DNA of 64,000 nt from Gordonia lacunae (GTDB taxonomy: Bacteria > Actinomycetota > Actinomycetes > Mycobacteriales > Mycobacteriaceae), in the NCBI RefSeq assembly GCF_002149015.1, contig NZ_NGFO01000001.1:186001-250000 (forward strand). Direction: 5' to 3'. Made by a program: the position numbers and the translations under genes. Positions 47,182 to 55,533 of this stretch are shown one piece after another. The stretch's first letter is position 1; each line of letters begins with the position of its first letter. The notes below the pieces were generated by a model. The model was not told where the DNA came from and searched no databases. It saw only the letters and a program-made list of their open reading frames with translations.

Positions 47182-48258
47182 TCAGTGCTCGGTGGAGAAC
47201 CCCACGCGGCGGCGGTGCACCTCGAGTGCGAAGGTGACCAGCGAATCGATCAGATCCGGGTAGGACACGCCGGTCGCTTCCCACAGTTTGGGATACATCG
47301 ATCCCGGGGTGAATCCCGGGATGGTGTTGACCTCGTTGAGCAGCCAGCCGCGGCCGGACTCCTCGTAGAAGAAGTCGACGCGGGCCATTCCAGAGCATCG
47401 CATCGCGGTGAACGTCTTCGCGGCGAGTTCGCGAACCTCGGCGGCGGCCGCCTCGGGCACCGGTGCGGGGATCACCAGCTGGGCGGCGCCGGTGACGTAC
47501 TTGTCCTCGTAGTCGTAGAACTCGCTCCCCGGCTTGATCTCGCCCGGTACCGAGGTCTCGGGCGCCGTGTCGCCGAGAACGGCGACCTCGATCTCGCGTC
47601 CGGTCACGGCCTCTTCGATGATGACCACGTTGTCGTAGCGGAGCGCCACGTTGATCGCCGCGTCCAGTTCGGCCTCGTCGTGGGCTTTGGTGATGCCGAC
47701 GGACGAGCCGAGGTTCGCGGGTTTGACGAACACCGGGAGTCCCAGGGCGTCGATCGCGCGGGTGGTGATCGTCTCCGGGTCGTCGACGCCGTCGCGGAAC
47801 TCGACCCAGCGGCACTGCGGGATGCCCGCCTGCTCGGCGACGATCTTCGCCATCGCCTTGTCCATGCAGACCGCCGACGAGAGCACCCCCGCGCCCACGT
47901 ATGGCAGCTTGAACAGCTCCAACATCCCCTGGACGGTGCCGTCCTCACCGTGCGGCCCGTGCAGAAGCGGAAGGACGACCGTGATGGCCTCGTCCGCGTG
48001 ACCCCGTAGTTCGGTGAGCGGGTCGACGACGGTCCCGGCGACCTCGAGCGTGTCGGGTAGTGGCGTCCCGTCGGAGACGGCCGCGATCGCCTTGTCGTTG
48101 CGCAGCCAGGCCCCGTCCTTGGCGATGCCGATGGGGACGAGGTCGTACTTGCTCCGGTCGGCCGCGGCCAGCACATGTGCGGCTGTGACCCGCGACACAT
48201 CATGCTCGGCGGAGACGCCGCCGTAGAGAACCACCAGACGCAACGGCCGAGAAGACAT
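47182..48258 (-). CDS. ddl: D-alanine--D-alanine ligase family protein
   Basis: A 358-residue ATP-grasp ligase that joins two D-amino acids for peptidoglycan. Motifs are L-Y-G-G-V-S-A-E-H-D-V-S, L-H-G-P-H-G-E-D-G-T-V-Q-G, K-P-A-N-L-G-S-S-V-G, the omega loop F-Y-D-Y-E-D-K-Y (Tyr typical of D-Ala-D-Ala enzymes, not of VanA-type D-lactate ligases), and N-E-V-N-T-I-P-G-F-T. ATG 48258 is preferred to 48267. It is divergent from a MurF-type gene. The sequence differs from the usual mycobacterial DdlA start, so this may be a second ligase; a genome search would decide. Confidence 0.9.
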   Translation of the reverse strand: MSSRPLRLVVLYGGVSAEHDVSRVTAAHVLAAADRSKYDLVPIGIAKDGAWLRNDKAIAAVSDGTPLPDTLEVAGTVVDPLTELRGHADEAITVVLPLLHGPHGEDGTVQGMLELFKLPYVGAGVLSSAVCMDKAMAKIVAEQAGIPQCRWVEFRDGVDDPETITTRAIDALGLPVFVKPANLGSSVGITKAHDEAELDAAINVALRYDNVVIIEEAVTGREIEVAVLGDTAPETSVPGEIKPGSEFYDYEDKYVTGAAQLVIPAPVPEAAAAEVRELAAKTFTAMRCSGMARVDFFYEESGRGWLLNEVNTIPGFTPGSMYPKLWEATGVSYPDLIDSLVTFALEVHRRRVGFSTEH

Positions 48259-48308
48259 GACTGCCACGATACGGCCCCGCGCAATCGGGTTCTCGGCGTG
48301 TACTGGGA

Positions 48309-48384
48309 GACTTCGACTCGGCTCAGCAGGCAGGGACTCGGCTCCTCGCTGCGCTCTTCGCCGGCTCGGCCGGCAGGGGAGCCC
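48309..48384. repeat. Dispersed repeat in the ddl-murF gap
   Basis: The 145-bp gap between the divergent ddl and murF starts contains GACTTCGACTCGGCT (48309-48323) and then the 45-base element 48336-48380 shared with the nuoEF linker. GCCGGCTCGGCCGGC is partly palindromic. The murF promoter must lie in or beside this element. Confidence 0.7.
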
Positions 48385-48403
48385 CGTCCGCTAGCGTGAG
48401 ACC

Positions 48404-49717
48404 GTGCATTTCAGAGCGAGCGAGGTCGCGGAGGCCGTGGGCGGGGAGCTCCTGGGCCCCGACGTGCAGATCGACGGGGCGAGCATCGACTCGCGTAGTG
48501 TCCGGCCGGGGCAGCTGTTCGTGCCGATCGTGGCCGAACGCGACGGCCATGACTTCATCCTCGCGGCCCTCGACGGCGGAGCGACCGCCTACCTCACGTC
48601 GCGTACCGATCCGGTCGGTGGGACCGCCATCCGTGTCGCCGACACCGCGCTTGCGCTCGCCGACCTCGGGCGAGCCGTCCGCGCCCGGATCCCCGATCGC
48701 GTGGTGGGCATCACCGGGTCGGTGGGCAAGACCTCGACCAAAGACCTGCTCGCCGGGGTGCTGAGCACCACCTACCGGACCGCAGCCAGCGAGAAGTCGT
48801 TCAACAACGAGCTCGGGCTCCCGATCACCCTCGCTGCGGCCGCCGACGACGTGGAGGCGGTGGTCCTCGAGATGGGGGCGCGCGGGATCGGGCACATCGA
48901 CCTGCTGTGTTCCATCGGTAGTCCGACGGTCGGCGTCATCACCCGCGTCGAAGGCGTGCACCTGGAACTGTTCGGCGACATCGAGTCGGTCGCACGAGCG
49001 AAAGGTGAACTGGTGGAATCGCTTCCGAACGATGGGATCGCCGTTCTCAACGCCGATCACCGGTACGTCGCGGCGATGGCCGACCGCACCTCGGCCCGCG
49101 TCCTGCGTTACGGACTCTCACCGGACGCCGATGTGTACGCGTCCGACATCGTCATGGACGACGAATTGCGTGCATCGTTCCGGCTGCACACCCCGTGGGG
49201 GTCCACCGATGTCCGGCTGGGCGCGCGCGGCGAGCATCAGGTCCCGAACGCACTGGCCGCCGCGGCTGCCGGCGGAGGTCTCGGGGTCCCCGTCGACGAC
49301 ATCGCGACCGGTCTGCTCGGCGCGCAATTGTCCGGGCTCCGAATGGAACTCGCGACCTCGTCACGCGGTGTCGTGGTGCTGAACGATGCCTACAACGCGA
49401 ATCCGACGTCGATGTCCGCAGCGCTGCGGTCGCTGGTCGCCCTGCCCGCGACGCGCCGCGTGGCGGTCCTCGGCACGATGGCCGAGCTGGGCGCCGATTC
49501 GCCGGCCCAGCATGAGGCGATCGCGCTCGAGGCCCGTGACCTCGGGGTCGAGGTCATCGCGGTCGCCGAGACCGGCTACGGCGACACCGCCCGGCACGTG
49601 TCCGACGTCGACGGCGTCGCAGCCGAACTCGGTGCCCTCGAGGAGGGGGCCGCGGTCCTGGTCAAGGGCAGCCGGGTCGCCGCGCTCGAGCGCGTGGCGC
49701 AGGCACTGCTGGACTGA
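48404..49717 (+). CDS. murF: MurF-type Mur ligase (UDP-MurNAc-tripeptide--D-Ala-D-Ala ligase)
   Basis: A 437-residue ligase that adds D-Ala-D-Ala to the peptidoglycan precursor. The ATP-binding loop G-I-T-G-S-V-G-K-T-S-T-K, N-E-L-G-L-P-I-T-L, E-M-G-A-R-G-I-G-H-I and the MurF-type N-D-A-Y-N-A-N-P-T-S-M are clear. It is shorter than typical mycobacterial MurF (about 510). GTG 48404 is used; Shine-Dalgarno support is weak. Being paired with a divergent ddl outside any visible dcw cluster suggests a second MurF. Whether it is the main or an accessory enzyme cannot be seen here. Confidence 0.85.
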   Translation: MHFRASEVAEAVGGELLGPDVQIDGASIDSRSVRPGQLFVPIVAERDGHDFILAALDGGATAYLTSRTDPVGGTAIRVADTALALADLGRAVRARIPDRVVGITGSVGKTSTKDLLAGVLSTTYRTAASEKSFNNELGLPITLAAAADDVEAVVLEMGARGIGHIDLLCSIGSPTVGVITRVEGVHLELFGDIESVARAKGELVESLPNDGIAVLNADHRYVAAMADRTSARVLRYGLSPDADVYASDIVMDDELRASFRLHTPWGSTDVRLGARGEHQVPNALAAAAAGGGLGVPVDDIATGLLGAQLSGLRMELATSSRGVVVLNDAYNANPTSMSAALRSLVALPATRRVAVLGTMAELGADSPAQHEAIALEARDLGVEVIAVAETGYGDTARHVSDVDGVAAELGALEEGAAVLVKGSRVAALERVAQALLD

Positions 49718-49730
49718 GGGGGGTTTCGAC

Positions 49731-49806
49731 AAGCTCAACCGGCAGGGGGGCAGCTCGACCGGCAGGGGGCAGCTCAACCGGCAGGGGGCAGCTCAACCGG
49801 CGAGAA
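49731..49806. repeat. Tandem 19-20 bp repeat between murF and gadB
   Basis: Four copies of a unit starting AGCTC(A/G)ACCGGC are at 49732, 49752, 49771 and 49790; the first three end in a G run and C, with periods of 20, 19 and 19 bp. They are preceded by TTTCGACAAGCTCAACC. The array fills the gap between convergent genes and could interfere with transcription past either end. Confidence 0.8.
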
Positions 49807-51231
49807 TCAGTGGTGGAAGTGTGACCCTTCACCCTCGCGCGGCATCGGGCTCTCGAGGCCGTCGAGGAACGACACCTCGGTCTCGATGTCGGCGATGAGT
49901 GCCCGGGCGAGGTCGTGGCTCAGCCCGGCGCGCACCACGATTCGCTGCACGGTGAGGTCGGCGAGGTCGTCGGCCATGGGGTACGCGGGGACGAGCCATC
50001 CCTTCATGCGCAGCCGGTCGGACAGATCGTAGAGCGTCCAGTTCTCGGTGTGTCCGGCCTTCAGTTTCCATGCGAAGACCGGGATGGTGTCGCCCTTGCT
50101 GACCAACTCCAGCCCGTCGATCTGGGCGATCTGCGCGGAAAGCCATTGCGCCACATCGAGAGAACCCTGCTGGACCTGGGTGAAGCCGTCTCGACCCAGC
50201 CGCAGGAACATGTAGTACTGCAGCAGGACCTGCGCGCCGGGACGGGAGAAGTTCAACGCCAGCGTCGGCATGTCGCCGCCGAGATAGGAGCAGTGGAACA
50301 CCATGCTCTCCGGCAGTGCCTCGGTGTCGCGCCACACGATCCACCCGACGCCCGGGTAGACGAGACCGTACTTGTGGCCGGAGGTGTTGATCGAGACGAC
50401 CCGGTCGACGCGGAAGTCCCACTCGAGATCGGGCTGGCAGAAGGGGGCGATCATCGCCCCCGACGCGCCGTCGATGTGGATCTTGACGTCAAGGCCGGTG
50501 TCGGCCTGGATCTCGTCGAGCTTCGCCGCGATCGCGGTCACCGGCTCGTACATGCCCGTGTAGGTCTGCCCCATGATGGCGACGACCCCGATGGTGTTCT
50601 CGTCCACGTACTTCTCGAGTTCATGACCGTCGAGCACGAGGTGGTCGGGACTGATCGGCACCCACTTCGGCTCCACTTCGAAATAGTTGCAGAACTTCTC
50701 CCAGCAGACCTGGACCGCCGTCGACAGCACGATGTTGGGGTTCTCGGTCGACTTGCCTTCGGCGCGGCGTCGGGTCTGCCAGTGCCGCTTGAGGGCGAGC
50801 CCGCCCAGCATGCAGGCCTCCGACGACCCGATCGTCGAGGTGCCGATGGCATTCTCGACGTCGGGGTTGTGCCAGAGGTCGGCGAGGATGCGCCAGCACC
50901 GGTCCTCGATCGCGGCGGTCTGCGGATACTCGTCCTTGTCGATCATGTTCTTGTCGACGGTTTCCGCGTACAGCTTCTGCGCCTCGCTGTCCATCCACGT
51001 CGACACGAAGGTCGCGAGGTTGAGGCGCGCATTGCCGTCGAGCATCGCCTCGTCGTGGACGATCTGATATGCCGTCTCCGGCAACAACATCGAGTCGCCC
51101 AGGGCGAATTTGGGCAGTTCGGTCGCCTCGCCGGTCCGGGTGAACACGGTCCGCAGGATCATCGCGTCGCCGATGTTGGTTGTGGCACGCGCGCCACCGG
51201 ACTGGTTGTGGACACCCTCGTCAGTGGTCAT
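49807..51231 (-). CDS. gadB: Glutamate decarboxylase
   Basis: A 474-residue PLP enzyme that converts glutamate to GABA and CO2, consuming a proton. The PLP lysine is K287 in S-I-N-T-S-G-H-K-Y-G-L-V-Y-P-G, and H-I-D-G-A-S-G-A supplies the PLP-nitrogen Asp. The C-terminus G-S-H-F-H-H resembles the histidine-containing tail that closes the active site at neutral pH in E. coli GadB. ATG 51231 lacks a clear ribosome-binding site. No glutamate/GABA antiporter lies nearby. A TipA-like regulator precedes it on the same strand with a 45-bp gap, so the two may form an operon. Confidence 0.93.
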   Translation of the reverse strand: MTTDEGVHNQSGGARATTNIGDAMILRTVFTRTGEATELPKFALGDSMLLPETAYQIVHDEAMLDGNARLNLATFVSTWMDSEAQKLYAETVDKNMIDKDEYPQTAAIEDRCWRILADLWHNPDVENAIGTSTIGSSEACMLGGLALKRHWQTRRRAEGKSTENPNIVLSTAVQVCWEKFCNYFEVEPKWVPISPDHLVLDGHELEKYVDENTIGVVAIMGQTYTGMYEPVTAIAAKLDEIQADTGLDVKIHIDGASGAMIAPFCQPDLEWDFRVDRVVSINTSGHKYGLVYPGVGWIVWRDTEALPESMVFHCSYLGGDMPTLALNFSRPGAQVLLQYYMFLRLGRDGFTQVQQGSLDVAQWLSAQIAQIDGLELVSKGDTIPVFAWKLKAGHTENWTLYDLSDRLRMKGWLVPAYPMADDLADLTVQRIVVRAGLSHDLARALIADIETEVSFLDGLESPMPREGEGSHFHH

Positions 51232-51276
51232 GAACAGGTAATTTAACCGACCACGACGCCCGACGGGCGGCGATCG

Positions 51277-52068
51277 TCACCCTTGTCCTGCGTTTGCCCG
51301 GATCACCTCCTGCAGGTACGCGGCCAGCCCGGGCGCGTGCTCGTCGTAGTGTGCGGTGAAGCGTGGGTCCGCGACGTACATGTCGGCCAGGCAGACCTGC
51401 ATCGCGTGGTCGCAGTCGTAGAACCGACCGATCTGCGCGCGGTGCTCCTCGGCGAGCGAGTTGGCCTCCGCGGTGCCCGGTGCCACTCCTCGACGCATCG
51501 CCTCGGCGAGACGGCGCTCGAGATCGTCGGTCTCGTCCTTGATCTGTTCCCACTCGGCCTTTGTGAATTCCGCGGTCCGCGTTCGACTCTGCTTCCACGC
51601 GTCGGTGTCACCCCAGCGTTCCTCCGCTTCGGCGGCGTACTTCTCGCCGAGCCAGTCGTCCCCGAAGATCTCGGCCTGCTCGGCCGCCGACAGGGCGATG
51701 CCCTTTTTCTTGGCGTTCATCATCTCCTCCAGTGCCGCGACCATCCGGAGCAAGCGATCGATTCGACCGGTGAGGATCTCGCGCTGGGTCTGGAGATGAC
51801 TCAGCGGGTCCGCATCGGGGTCGTCGAGCAGGGCCGCTATCTGCTCGAGGGAAAAGCCCAACTCGCGGTAGGTGAGTACCTGGTGGAGTCGTTCGACGTC
51901 GGTGTCGTCGTACACGCGGTATCCGGCCGGGGTCCGCCCGGACGGCACCACCAGACCGATCTGGTCGTAGTGATGCAGCGTGCGGATGCTGACGCCGACC
52001 ATGCCGGCGACGACACCGACGGTCAGCTCCCTGATCTCCACCTTCGAAGTGTGCTGTTCCTCGCTCAC
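51277..52068 (-). CDS. MerR-family regulator with TipAS-like ligand domain
   Basis: A 263-residue activator. Residues about 12-80 are the MerR winged helix (V-G-V-V-A-G-M-V-G-V-S-I-R-T-L-H-H-Y-D-Q-I-G-L, T-P-A-G-Y-R-V-Y), followed by a coiled-coil linker and a C-terminal helical TipAS-type domain (W-L-G-E-K-Y, R-R-G-V-A-P-G-T, H-R-A-Q-I-G-R-F-Y-D-C). TipAS domains bind thiopeptide antibiotics in Streptomyces; other ligands are possible. Start is GTG 52068. A MerR-type promoter with a 19-bp spacer lies immediately upstream. It precedes gadB on the same strand. Confidence 0.88.
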   Translation of the reverse strand: MSEEQHTSKVEIRELTVGVVAGMVGVSIRTLHHYDQIGLVVPSGRTPAGYRVYDDTDVERLHQVLTYRELGFSLEQIAALLDDPDADPLSHLQTQREILTGRIDRLLRMVAALEEMMNAKKKGIALSAAEQAEIFGDDWLGEKYAAEAEERWGDTDAWKQSRTRTAEFTKAEWEQIKDETDDLERRLAEAMRRGVAPGTAEANSLAEEHRAQIGRFYDCDHAMQVCLADMYVADPRFTAHYDEHAPGLAAYLQEVIRANAGQG

Positions 52069-52075
52069 ATCGACA

Positions 52076-52106
52076 ACCCTGCTGCCTGACGCCGCGTGAG
52101 GGTCAA
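52076..52106 (-). promoter_or_regulatory. MerR-type promoter/operator with 19-bp spacer
   Basis: On the minus strand TTGACC (52106-52101) and CAGGGT (52081-52076) are 19 bp apart, the long spacer typical of MerR targets. The spacer contains a near-palindrome CCTCACGC/GCGTCAGG. Transcription would start at about the GTG 52068, so the mRNA may be leaderless and autoregulated. Confidence 0.6.
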
Positions 52107-52275
52107 GCGCACAGTTCTACTGCTCCGAGCTCGAGGCGTCGGCGTCAAAGAAACTTGACGTGTGTATCAGATCGGACTCGTGGGTAGGTGGAGGTCGAGC
52201 GAGGGCCGTCGGCCCGGTAGTGTTGGTATCACCAGCAACACCAGTAACACGCGCACCACGATCTGGAGTCACCGA

Positions 52276-53169
52276 ATGCCCGTGCCGTATGGCCGCAGCC
52301 CTCGCCGAGGCCTCGGCATTCGAACCCTGCTGACCGGGGCGGCCATCGTCGTCGCTCTCCTCGCCGGACTCGTCCAGGCCGGCGGGGCCCAGGCGGCGGA
52401 CGGTTACCCGTATGTGAATCTCGGCGACAGCTACAGCGCAGGCGCTTCGGTGTTCCCCCAGGCGACGAGTGCGGCGACGTTCTGCTCGAACTCGGAGGTC
52501 AACTACTCCAGTCTCGTCGCCAAGCGACGCGGGACCCAGGTCGTCGACGTCAGTTGCGCGGGCGCGACGACCGAAGACCTGACCAAGTCACAGTATCGGT
52601 GGCAGGGGCCGCAGATCAGTGCGATCGGGCCGGCCACCCGCCTGGTCACCCTGACGATCGGCGCGAACAACAACGGGCTGTTCAGCGACTCGACCTCGGC
52701 CTGCCAGCAGGCATGGCTGTCCGCGCCGTTGTCGGCGACCCCGTGCCGCGACAAGTTCGGCACGTCGTTGGTCGACGAGGTCAACTCCTCGACCTACCCC
52801 GACCTCGTGGACGCGTTGCGCCTCGTCGGCCGGGCCGCGCCGCGCGCCCGCGTCGTCCTCGTCGGGTATCCGCAGATCTTCCCGGCCGCAGGCTCTGTGC
52901 TCTGCTCGGCGTCGTTGCTCACGACGCCCGGGGACACCGAATACCTGCACCGGGTCTTCACCACCCTCAACGACGCCATGCGCCGCGCCGCGGCAGCCAC
53001 ACACGCAACCTTTGTCGACATGACCAAGGTCTCTGCCGGCCACGACGCCTGCGCGGGCGATCGGCGATGGGTCGAGCCGACGCTCGGTGCGGTCAGTTTC
53101 CCGGCGATGCACGCCAATGCGCGTGGCCAGCAGGCGATGGCCGATCAGGTCGTGGCCGCGCTGCGCTGA
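52276..53169 (+). CDS. Secreted SGNH/GDSL hydrolase
   Basis: A 297-residue secreted esterase or lipase. A basic N-terminus and hydrophobic stretch end in A-Q-A-A (signal peptide, about residues 1-41). The SGNH blocks are G-D-S-Y-S-A-G (S52), G-A-N-N-N-G, and H279 in F-P-A-M-H-A-N-A-R-G. Several Cys pairs suggest disulfides in the exported protein. ATG 52276 is the best start. Similar proteins act on acyl esters; the substrate is unknown. It is divergent from the MerR gene. Confidence 0.88.
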   Translation: MPVPYGRSPRRGLGIRTLLTGAAIVVALLAGLVQAGGAQAADGYPYVNLGDSYSAGASVFPQATSAATFCSNSEVNYSSLVAKRRGTQVVDVSCAGATTEDLTKSQYRWQGPQISAIGPATRLVTLTIGANNNGLFSDSTSACQQAWLSAPLSATPCRDKFGTSLVDEVNSSTYPDLVDALRLVGRAAPRARVVLVGYPQIFPAAGSVLCSASLLTTPGDTEYLHRVFTTLNDAMRRAAAATHATFVDMTKVSAGHDACAGDRRWVEPTLGAVSFPAMHANARGQQAMADQVVAALR

Positions 53170-53227
53170 TGGAGATCGTTCCGCGGTCTGCACGCCGTCG
53201 GCCACCATCCACTCGACGGTGCGGATG

Positions 53228-53911
53228 TCACAGGAGCGCGGCGACCTTCTCGGCGGTTTCCTTGGCTGATCCCGGATTCTGGCCGGTGACGAGTTTGCCG
53301 TCGACGACGGCGTAGGAGACGAACGGAAGTCTGGCTTTTTCGTAGAGAGCGCCGCGCTGTTTGGCGGCTTCCTCGGCGTTGTAGGGCACGAGCTTGTCGA
53401 CTCGCGCGAGTTTCTCTTCTCGCCAGGCGAATCCGGTCATCTTCTTGCCGGCGATCAAGTAGGAGCCGTCGGAGAGTCGGGTATTGAGCAGGCCACAGTA
53501 GCCGTGGCAGACCGAGGAGACGACACCACCGCGTTCCCAGATCTCGCGGGTGATGCGTTGCAGGCCGTCGCTGTCGAGGAAGTCGTACATGACGGCGTGA
53601 CCGCCGGTGAAGTAGATGGCGTCGTAGTCGGCGGAGTCGATCTCGTCGGGGCGACGGGTGTTCTGCAGCAGCGCCATCTTGGCTGGGTCGGCGCGCCAGG
53701 CTTTCGCGGTCTTGTCGTAGTTGGGGAACTTGAGTGCCCGCGGTTCCAGCGGTACGACCCCACCGGCCGGGCTGACGAGGGTCTGCTCGAAACCGTGTTC
53801 CCCGAAAACGTGCCAGGCGTGGGTGAGTTCGGAGAGCCACAAGCCGGTCGGATGCTGGGGGTCGTCATAGTGGCCGACGTTCGTGACGACGTTCAGAATG
53901 CGTGTGGGCAT
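53228..53911 (-). CDS. DJ-1/PfpI-family (Hsp31-like) protein
   Basis: A 227-residue class I glutamine-amidotransferase-like protein. The nucleophile elbow is V-C-H-G-Y-C-G with C135, followed by the acidic loop in F-T-G-G-H-A-V-M-Y-D-F. This family includes Hsp31-type chaperones, glyoxalase III and PfpI. ATG 53911 has GGGAGGGCGAC upstream; the ORF to 54151 runs through a gene remnant. A hydrolase remnant lies immediately upstream on the same strand. Confidence 0.85.
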   Translation of the reverse strand: MPTRILNVVTNVGHYDDPQHPTGLWLSELTHAWHVFGEHGFEQTLVSPAGGVVPLEPRALKFPNYDKTAKAWRADPAKMALLQNTRRPDEIDSADYDAIYFTGGHAVMYDFLDSDGLQRITREIWERGGVVSSVCHGYCGLLNTRLSDGSYLIAGKKMTGFAWREEKLARVDKLVPYNAEEAAKQRGALYEKARLPFVSYAVVDGKLVTGQNPGSAKETAEKVAALL

Positions 53912-53940
53912 GTCGCCCTCCCTCGTGTGCAGGAGAAGTC

Positions 53941-54096
53941 TCAGTGCAGAGCAGTTTTCAGGGCGTCGATCGCGAGATGGCGGGCGACGTCGGCGCCCTT
54001 GGTGTTCCGCAGGCTGTCCAGGAGCAGGAAGTCGTGGACCATGCCGGCGACTCGCACCGAGGTGACGTCGACGCCTGGATGTAGAAAACGACCGGC
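53941..54096 (-). pseudogene. C-terminal remnant of an alpha/beta-hydrolase fold-3 esterase
   Basis: Read leftward the last 43 codons give G-V-D-V-T-S-V-R-V-A-G-M-V-H-D-F-L-L-L-D-S-L, a run like the C-terminus of Aes/HSL-type acetyl esterases, where G-x-x-H-D/G-F holds the catalytic histidine. It ends D-A-L-K-T-A-L-H at the stop 53941-53943. No nucleophile elbow, HGGG motif or N-terminus is present upstream, where the plus-strand promoter of the LGFP lipoprotein begins. It is therefore a truncated relic. Alignment to a full-length homologue would confirm this. Confidence 0.6.
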
Positions 54097-54248
54097 AGTG
54101 GCCCATCGGCGTTTGTGGGAGGTGCAGGCCACCATCGCACCCCGACATCAAAGAATATTTACATCAGTGGACAGAATTGGCTAGGGTTCGGTCGGGCACC
54201 AATTGGCCCGGATAGATACGAGCGTTGGAGAGCGAACGGAAGGAAACC

Positions 54249-54902
54249 ATGAAGCAGCTCAGCATCACGCGACGCCTAGCCGGAACCGTGGCAGCGGTGG
54301 CAATCGGAACACTCGGACTTGCGGGTTGCAGCGGCGACAGCAACGACAGTGTGTCCTCTGCGTCGTCGGCTGCCTCTGGTGCGGTCGAGTCGGGGGTCTC
54401 GAAGGCCGAATCGGCTGTGTCGTCGGCGAAGTCGGAGGTCGCCGACGGAGACAAGAAGGTGGAACTGACAGCCAAGGACGGCGCGAAGGTTACCCTCATC
54501 GGATCGATCGCCGCTAAGTACGACTCCGCGACCGAGGCGCAGAAGGCCGATCTCGGAGCCCCCCTGACCGGGAGCAACACCTCGGGCGAAGGTTCGAATG
54601 GCGTGGTGTTCCAGCAGTTCGACGGCGGTGTCATCACCGCCAAGAACGACGACGCCGGCACTCCTGCGTACATCACCTGGGGCAAGATCCGGGACGCCTG
54701 GAACGTCCCGCGAGACGACTCCGGCACCCCGACCCCCAGCGGCAAGGGCGGTTCGCAGGGGCCCCTGGGCGTCGCCACAAGTGACGAGACCGACAAGGCC
54801 GGAGTCAAGGAGTCGACCTTCGAACACGGCACGATCACCTGGACCGAAGCGACTGACAAGGTCGAGGTGACCGTCAACGGCACGGTCGTCCCAACCGAGT
54901 GA
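54249..54902 (+). CDS. LGFP-repeat lipoprotein
   Basis: A 217-residue lipoprotein with lipobox L-G-L-A-G-C at about residues 22-27. A Ser/Ala-rich coiled stretch (30-70) precedes two LGFP-type repeats: L-G-A-P-L-T-G with F-Q-Q-F-D-G-G-V-I-T, and L-G-V-A-T-S-D-E-T-D with F-E-H-G-T-I-T-W. LGFP repeats occur in cell-wall proteins of mycolic-acid bacteria and are thought to bind wall components. ATG 54249 has GGAAGGAAACC upstream. A hairpin at 54922-54948 follows. Confidence 0.85.
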   Translation: MKQLSITRRLAGTVAAVAIGTLGLAGCSGDSNDSVSSASSAASGAVESGVSKAESAVSSAKSEVADGDKKVELTAKDGAKVTLIGSIAAKYDSATEAQKADLGAPLTGSNTSGEGSNGVVFQQFDGGVITAKNDDAGTPAYITWGKIRDAWNVPRDDSGTPTPSGKGGSQGPLGVATSDETDKAGVKESTFEHGTITWTEATDKVEVTVNGTVVPTE

Positions 54903-54921
54903 TAATCGGTGACCACTTCCG

Positions 54922-54948
54922 CGCCCACCCGCTCACCGCGGGTGGGCG
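54922..54948 (+). terminator. Hairpin terminator after the LGFP lipoprotein
   Basis: CGCCCACCCGC (54922-54932) pairs exactly with GCGGGTGGGCG (54938-54948) around a five-base loop, 20 bp after the stop codon. It fits a GC-rich intrinsic terminator without a T tract. Confidence 0.75.
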
Positions 54949-55080
54949 TGGACTAGGTGTCGTCCTCGCCGCCCGCATCGCCGGCGCCCGCGCGTCGACT
55001 GAGCCAGGGTGTCGTCGGAACGTCGCCGGCGCGTGAGGAACTGCTGCAGAGGGCGCACCGAGTTGGGATGATCTGACCGC

Positions 55081-55533
55081 ATGGTGCTCATCGGCACCCG
55101 GGTTTACTCTGGCGCGGTGACGAATGAGGATATTGCCGTAGGCGCAGTTGTCTTCTACGACGCGGTAGGGCGTATTTTGACCGTCCGGAAGACCAACACG
55201 CGGTTGTTCATGCTCCCCGGCGGAAAAATCGCTGATTCCGAATCGCCGCTGGACGCCGCGGTCCGGGAGGTCGCGGAAGAACTCGAAGTGACGCTCGATC
55301 CGGCGAAACTGACGATCCTGGGCAGTTTCACCGCTCCGGCAGCTAACGAGCCCGGACAAAGAGTTGTCGCGACTGTGTACCAGTACCCGGAGACCCCGAA
55401 CGCGAGACCTGCTGCCGAAATTGCTGAGGTGCAATGGCTCAATCCGGAACGCCACGCCGGACTGATCGCTCCCTTGCTGCGCGACGAAGTGTTCCCTGCC
55501 CTTGCGTGCCGGGCACCGAAGGCGACGAGCTGA
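55081..55533 (+). CDS. NUDIX hydrolase
   Basis: A 150-residue protein with a complete Nudix box: G-G-K-I-A-D-S-E-S-P-L-D-A-A-V, then R-E-V-A-E-E-L-E-V, matching G-x5-E-x7-R-E-U-x-E-E-x-G-U except that the last Gly is Glu. Such enzymes hydrolyse nucleoside diphosphate derivatives or oxidised nucleotides. GTG 55117 is an alternative start that removes 12 residues; neither has a strong ribosome-binding site. Codon use is slightly less GC-biased than its left neighbours. Confidence 0.85.
   Translation: MVLIGTRVYSGAVTNEDIAVGAVVFYDAVGRILTVRKTNTRLFMLPGGKIADSESPLDAAVREVAEELEVTLDPAKLTILGSFTAPAANEPGQRVVATVYQYPETPNARPAAEIAEVQWLNPERHAGLIAPLLRDEVFPALACRAPKATS

Noticed and set aside
47182..48258. VanA-type D-Ala-D-Lac ligase
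   Set aside because: The omega loop reads F-Y-D-Y-E-D-K-Y, which is the D-Ala-D-Ala type, and no vanH or vanX homologues are nearby.
49731..49806. CRISPR array
   Set aside because: The units are contiguous without unique spacers, and no cas genes are present.
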